Origin: Methylobacterium sp. C25
GTDB taxonomy: Bacteria; Pseudomonadota; Alphaproteobacteria; Rhizobiales; Beijerinckiaceae
Direction of reading: 5' to 3'
DNA length: 64,000 nucleotides
NCBI RefSeq assembly: GCF_021352225.1
Contig: NZ_JAAUVI010000009.1
Location: 111,206 to 175,205 of the forward strand
This document shows positions 60,782 through 64,000 of the stretch, one piece after another; position 1 is the first letter of the stretch, and the number at the start of each line of letters is the position of its first letter. The position numbers and the translations under genes were made by a program. The notes beneath the pieces were generated by a model. The model was not told where the DNA came from. It was given only the letters and a program-made list of their open reading frames with translations, and searched no databases.

Positions 60782-61519
60782 TCAAGCGGTCACAGGTGTT
60801 CTACCGAAGGCTTCGCCCACCGTACGACGCAGAGCATCCAAGCAGCGTGCCAGCAAGCGCGAGAGAGGGGAGCGCCATAGCCCGAGCCCATCGTCGCAAA
60901 GCGGGTCGTTGACCACGGGACTCCCGTCTCGGCCGACAAGAACATTCCCGATGTTCGGATCGAGCCCACGCGGAGAGACTACACGCAAGGTGGCGACGTA
61001 CGCCTCGTAATCGGGCCACGCGGCCCTAAAATGCTCTCGGATACCGTCGAAGCTTGAGTGATCGACGAAAGGCTCGTGCGCGGGCCATTCCGCCTTGAAC
61101 CGGTCGCGGACGCCCTCGTCCATCGCGAGGTCAGGATGATCTGCGATGACGGCGTGAGCATAGGCCAGCCACCAGACATCGCGCGTCGGAGTTGTCAGGC
61201 GAGAGCCGACGGTCATCAACGCGCCGCAGGGGCTGACGTACAGATCGTGGACACACGGTGCATGCGGCCCGTCGGAGCCCGCAAATCCTTTGCGAAGCAG
61301 GGCCGCATAATCGCCGAATCCGTCGGCCTTGCGTGCGAAGCGAACGATGACGTTCGGGTGGTCCAGGTGCGCATGGACCGTGCCATGGTACCCGAAACCA
61401 ATCTCGGTCCAACCTGTGGCGATGAGCGAGGCATAGGACTTTTCAGCCGACCGTTCCGCGATGCCCAAAGCGGCAAGTGAGGGATTCGACGTGCTCGCCT
61501 GATTCTTGAATCCAAACAT
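60782..61519 (-). CDS. Kinase-like fold protein of unknown substrate
   Basis: The 245-residue protein has features of a minimal protein-kinase/phosphotransferase fold. A glycine loop-like segment (GWTEIGFGYHGTVHAHLDHPNVIVRFARK) includes a Lys-like position, and LDPNIGNVLVGRDGSPVVNDPLCDDGLG is in the place of the catalytic loop N and the DFG-like D. The usual catalytic His-x-Asp is not obvious (RGLDPNIGN). ATG 61519 has GGAAGGAG eight bases upstream and is preferred over GTG 61528. It may phosphorylate a small molecule or be a pseudokinase. Neighbours give no context. Confidence 0.6.
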   Translation of the reverse strand: MFGFKNQASTSNPSLAALGIAERSAEKSYASLIATGWTEIGFGYHGTVHAHLDHPNVIVRFARKADGFGDYAALLRKGFAGSDGPHAPCVHDLYVSPCGALMTVGSRLTTPTRDVWWLAYAHAVIADHPDLAMDEGVRDRFKAEWPAHEPFVDHSSFDGIREHFRAAWPDYEAYVATLRVVSPRGLDPNIGNVLVGRDGSPVVNDPLCDDGLGLWRSPLSRLLARCLDALRRTVGEAFGRTPVTA

Positions 61520-61715
61520 CGCAGCCACTCCTTCCTGCCAGTCGACGTCCCGACGCGACGATCTCTCGGCCGCCGCACGCGTGCAGCAGCTTGGAGAAGC
61601 CGGACGGGCAGGTCCGGCAGAGGTCAGGGCGACCGTGTCGATGTCGGGAGCAGCATGACGATGTCGTCATCCCACTGTCATGGAATGATCGGTGTCTCGG
61701 GAAAGTTCAATAGCG

Positions 61716-62381
61716 TCAGGAGCGTAAATCAGCGGATGACGCAAATGCGTTGTCCTGACGCATCATGCGCCGGGCCGCGGCCATCCCCGCCAGGAGGGTG
61801 CGGGCTCGGATCCCGTCCGCTTCACAGAGCCCATGCTCCGCAACGGGCCGGACATGCCGTCCCGCATGGGCGGGACCGACCTCGACGTCGTCGAGGACGA
61901 GATAGTGCATGATGTGATTTCGGGTCGCGTGCTCGGCGATCTCTTCGCCGCGCCCCGCTTGCTCGGCGGGGTGCATCCCGCCCGTCTGCGCATCCCAGCT
62001 CGCGGGCAGAATGGCTGTACGCCAGTCGGCATGAAAGCAGTCCCCGGGTAGGCCGGCTTCGACGAGCGTCGGACGGCAATCGGCGATGCGCCATGTCGAT
62101 GAAACGACGACCCGAGCATCGAACTCCCGTACCAAGGCGGCGACCAGGCTAACTCTGGCAGGATCAAGCACGTCCTTTCCTGCCTGCCGTTGATATCCGA
62201 CCGTCGTCACAACGCCGTCCACGTCCAGGTAGACCGCGATCGGCCGTGCCAATCGATCGTCGTTCAATGGGCGCCCCGTTCCGCGTAGCGGCCCTGCATT
62301 CGCCCCTGCGCGCCGTTGACGCGCGGTAGCAGCCGCCCAGCTTCTATTGATTTCTCCATTTTGCTGATTTTTTGCCCGCAC
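61716..62381 (-). CDS. HAD-superfamily phosphatase-like protein
   Basis: The 221-residue frame contains IAVYLDVDGVVTT (HAD motif I, DxD), VVVSSTWR (motif II) and HYLVLDDVEVG (motif IV), in the pattern of the small HAD domains found in RNA-repair SAK-type and related proteins (DGV...SSTWR...LDD). The first 45 residues are basic and low in order; the real start may be a TTG or GTG near residue 39-46. The assigned GTG at 62381 is uncertain. It would hydrolyse a phosphate ester, possibly on nucleic-acid ends. Confidence 0.7.
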   Translation of the reverse strand: MRAKNQQNGEINRSWAAATARQRRAGANAGPLRGTGRPLNDDRLARPIAVYLDVDGVVTTVGYQRQAGKDVLDPARVSLVAALVREFDARVVVSSTWRIADCRPTLVEAGLPGDCFHADWRTAILPASWDAQTGGMHPAEQAGRGEEIAEHATRNHIMHYLVLDDVEVGPAHAGRHVRPVAEHGLCEADGIRARTLLAGMAAARRMMRQDNAFASSADLRS

Positions 62382-62519
62382 TCGGCGAAATTCGACGAGA
62401 CGGAGAGTTGGTTCAAGAACGTTAGAACGCTGGCAAAAGGCAGCTTCGATCCAAAGATCCAGGGGGCGTCCGACTCTGGTGGTATGAGCCTGACGAGCTA
62501 CCAGGCTGCTATAGGTCGC

Positions 62520-62696
62520 TCACTTCGTTAAAACCGCCGTGTTGCCGATGAATTCAGCACCCAACAGCATCGTGCCGAAGGTGAGGACGGTCAGCGCGAC
62601 AGCCGGATAACACAACCCGCTGTCCCCAAACCAGCCGAAGACGGCGACCGCGACCAGCAGCTCCATCGCACCGATGATTCCGAGAAGCCTTCCCAC
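62520..62696 (-). CDS. 58-residue membrane protein, DoxX-like fragment
   Basis: From a GTG with GAGG five bases upstream, the frame encodes MGRLLGIIGAMELLVAVAVF, GDSGLCYPAVALTVLTFGTMLLGAEFIG and NTAVLTK. Two to three membrane helices with a GAMELL motif resemble the central part of DoxX-like proteins, which normally have about 120 residues and four helices. It is therefore either a truncated gene or a genuine small membrane protein. Confidence 0.45.
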   Translation of the reverse strand: MGRLLGIIGAMELLVAVAVFGWFGDSGLCYPAVALTVLTFGTMLLGAEFIGNTAVLTK

Positions 62697-62841
62697 GTCG
62701 CCCTCGCTTTGATTGAGGGACAACGTAGCATTTAACTTGCTGCTGCCGCTGGTTTTGACCCAGCGCGTGGATTTTGGCCAACCTTTAGACTTGGCCGTTG
62801 GGCGATGTCGGCTTGGGGGGCAGCGGAACGGCGTGTCATTC

Positions 62842-62905
62842 TCAGGTCGGCGGCCGCGGCACCTTGAACTCGACGGTTTCGCCTGAGCGGATTGAGGATC
62901 AGCAT
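62842..62905 (-). pseudogene. Frame-broken copy of the MxILNPL miniprotein gene
   Basis: From the ATG at 62905 the frame encodes MLILNPL, as in the intact miniprotein MVILNPLTGELVEL at 25807-25881. Then two bases are missing relative to that gene; in the shifted frame GETVEFKVPRPPT and a stop follow, which parallels GELVELPTPPPK. The length without the gap would be 21 residues. It shows that the family exists at two loci and that this copy is dead or recently broken. Confidence 0.55.
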
Positions 62906-63057
62906 GCCGGCGCGTCCGCTTGAGGTGTCTGGAGAACGCAGCGCCTCGCTGATGGAGTCCGCTGAGCGGGCGCGAAAGAAGACAGCCAAGGCGGCGGAGC
63001 GCGTTGCAGGCGCCTAATCGATTTCCGTCCGTCACCGACAGCCCCAGGCCCTGGGAG

Positions 63058-64000
63058 CTAATCCTGACGGGGCTTGATCGCCCAGAGTTCGGTCGGGAGG
63101 CTGATGGGTGCTCCGGGATTGTAGTCGGCCGAGTCCTGAATGTGAGACGTCGTCACATAGACCGTGCCATCAGGACCTTCGGAGAACGTGTCCGGCCAGC
63201 GTAGTTGCGGATCCTGGACCAATGTCGTCAGTCCGGAATTCGTGCCGGCGAGGTCTCGTACCTTCACCGCATTGTCCTGCGGCGAGGACACGTACATGCG
63301 ACCGTCCTTCTTAGCGATCAGCAAGCCATCAGCGGGTCCGTTCTCGCCGACCGTGATGATCTTGGATCCCAGCGTCTTGTCGCTCAGCAACTCGGGCACG
63401 AACGACGCCGTCGCCCAACCGGTCAGGGCATCGGTCGGGATGCCATAGAGCGTTTTGCCCTTGATGGCCTGCCAGTACAGCGTCTTGCCGTCGGGTGAGA
63501 GAGCGATTCCATCGGCAGAGAATTCGACGCCGCGCCCGTCCGGCCGGCGCAGTGGCTTGCCGTCATAGGTCACGGTGACCGACTTGTCCGGCATGGTCGT
63601 GGTATGGCCGGACAGGACGCGTTTGGCCGAGCCGCTGTCGATGTCGACCACGATCAGGGCACCCTCGGCACCAGAATCCGTCAGAAACGCCGTCTTGCCG
63701 TCGGGCGAGATGCGTACGTCGTTGATGTAGGACGCCTGCATCACGGTGCTGGTGTCGAAGGGAATGGTCTTCACGACCTTGTTGGTCTTCAAGTCGATGC
63801 CGACAAGCTTGACGCCGTCCTTGACCACGGCTCCCATCGCGGGCGCGGCGGCATCGACGACCCAGAGCCGGTCTTGGCCGTCGGCGACGACGCTCTGCAC
63901 GCAGACGAAGTGGTTCTTGGGGTCGACCTCGTCCTTCTTCGCGTTGCGCCAGGAGTTCCATTCGTCGTCCGGGTAGGCGACCAGCTTGCCGTCTTTGAGC
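63058..64000 (-). CDS. Yellow/major-royal-jelly-type beta-propeller protein (5' part beyond window)
   Basis: The frame is open from the window edge to the stop at 63058 (over 310 residues). It shows propeller blades with SPDGKTAFLTDSG, GIALSPDGKTLYWQAIKGKTLYGIPTDAL and EGPDGTVYVTTSHIQD, and YINDVRISPDGK. The order, with DGQDRLWVVDAA near the visible start, fits the bacterial Yellow/MRJP family and relatives of SMP-30/gluconolactonase. Members are usually exported and bind small ligands. The signal peptide would lie to the right of the window. The GTG at 63900 is not taken as the start because the frame continues as DEVDPKNHFVCV upstream. Confidence 0.88.
   Translation of the reverse strand, partial: LKDGKLVAYPDDEWNSWRNAKKDEVDPKNHFVCVQSVVADGQDRLWVVDAAAPAMGAVVKDGVKLVGIDLKTNKVVKTIPFDTSTVMQASYINDVRISPDGKTAFLTDSGAEGALIVVDIDSGSAKRVLSGHTTTMPDKSVTVTYDGKPLRRPDGRGVEFSADGIALSPDGKTLYWQAIKGKTLYGIPTDALTGWATASFVPELLSDKTLGSKIITVGENGPADGLLIAKKDGRMYVSSPQDNAVKVRDLAGTNSGLTTLVQDPQLRWPDTFSEGPDGTVYVTTSHIQDSADYNPGAPISLPTELWAIKPRQD

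Noticed and set aside
36678..64000. Search by eye for a second copy of the tRNA-Arg 3' end (attR)
   Set aside because: No convincing match was found in the window, so no right boundary is claimed.

Overview
The window is GC-rich DNA of an alphaproteobacterium of the Hyphomicrobiales, most likely Methylobacterium or a close relative. This is an inference from composition, from the set of small secreted and hypothetical proteins, and from the porin, phasin, SulP and sulfonate genes; no marker gene is present to fix the species.

Layout. (1) 1-7.5 kb is a lower-GC island: a ParB-like protein, a terminase-like small protein, a serine resolvase, a MarR-type regulator, a zinc-ribbon protein with a HEPN-like motif, and paired promoter-like repeats. 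It looks like a prophage or satellite remnant. (2) 8-36.5 kb looks like resident chromosome. It holds an RND efflux pump with its two-component system, three secreted or outer-membrane proteins including a porin, and a type I secretion system beside a large modular repeat protein that is its likely cargo. Cupin, GNAT and MFS genes follow, then a gamma-carbonic anhydrase facing a SulP anion transporter, and a complete sulfonate operon (FMN reductase, ABC transporter, SsuD monooxygenase) with three different SsuA-type binding proteins. (3) At 36.6 kb a tRNA-Arg(ACG) gene marks an island boundary: a large serine recombinase gene runs into the 3' half of the tRNA. (4) 36.6-60.2 kb is an integrated mobilizable element with a defence-like cargo operon (39.6-46.4 kb), a conjugation module (VirD4 coupling protein, TraK/TraL-like genes, an oriT-like nested palindrome, MobF relaxase), an IS630 element with exact ends, and decayed IS3, resolvase and tyrosine-recombinase remnants. 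(5) 60.2-64 kb carries small hypothetical genes, a kinase-like protein, a HAD phosphatase-like protein and the 3' part of a Yellow/MRJP-type beta-propeller gene that leaves the window.

The most interesting part is the eight-gene plus-strand run at 39604-45295, most of whose junctions overlap. In order it encodes an acyl-carrier-like protein, an XRE repressor, an ImmA/IrrE metallopeptidase with a C-terminal chagasin-like domain (cysteine-protease inhibitor), a papain-like cysteine peptidase, a thymidylate-synthase-like enzyme, a MazG-like all-alpha protein, a membrane-anchored dCTP-deaminase/dUTPase-like protein that lacks the deaminase glutamate, and a protein resembling the thymine-pyrophosphorylase/HMU-kinase families of phage DNA hypermodification. 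A convergent gene encodes a TIR-like effector candidate. I propose a protease-gated nucleotide-sensing or nucleotide-modifying immune system in which the chagasin domain restrains the papain enzyme until ImmA is triggered. The domain calls come from motifs read by eye; the mechanism is inference.
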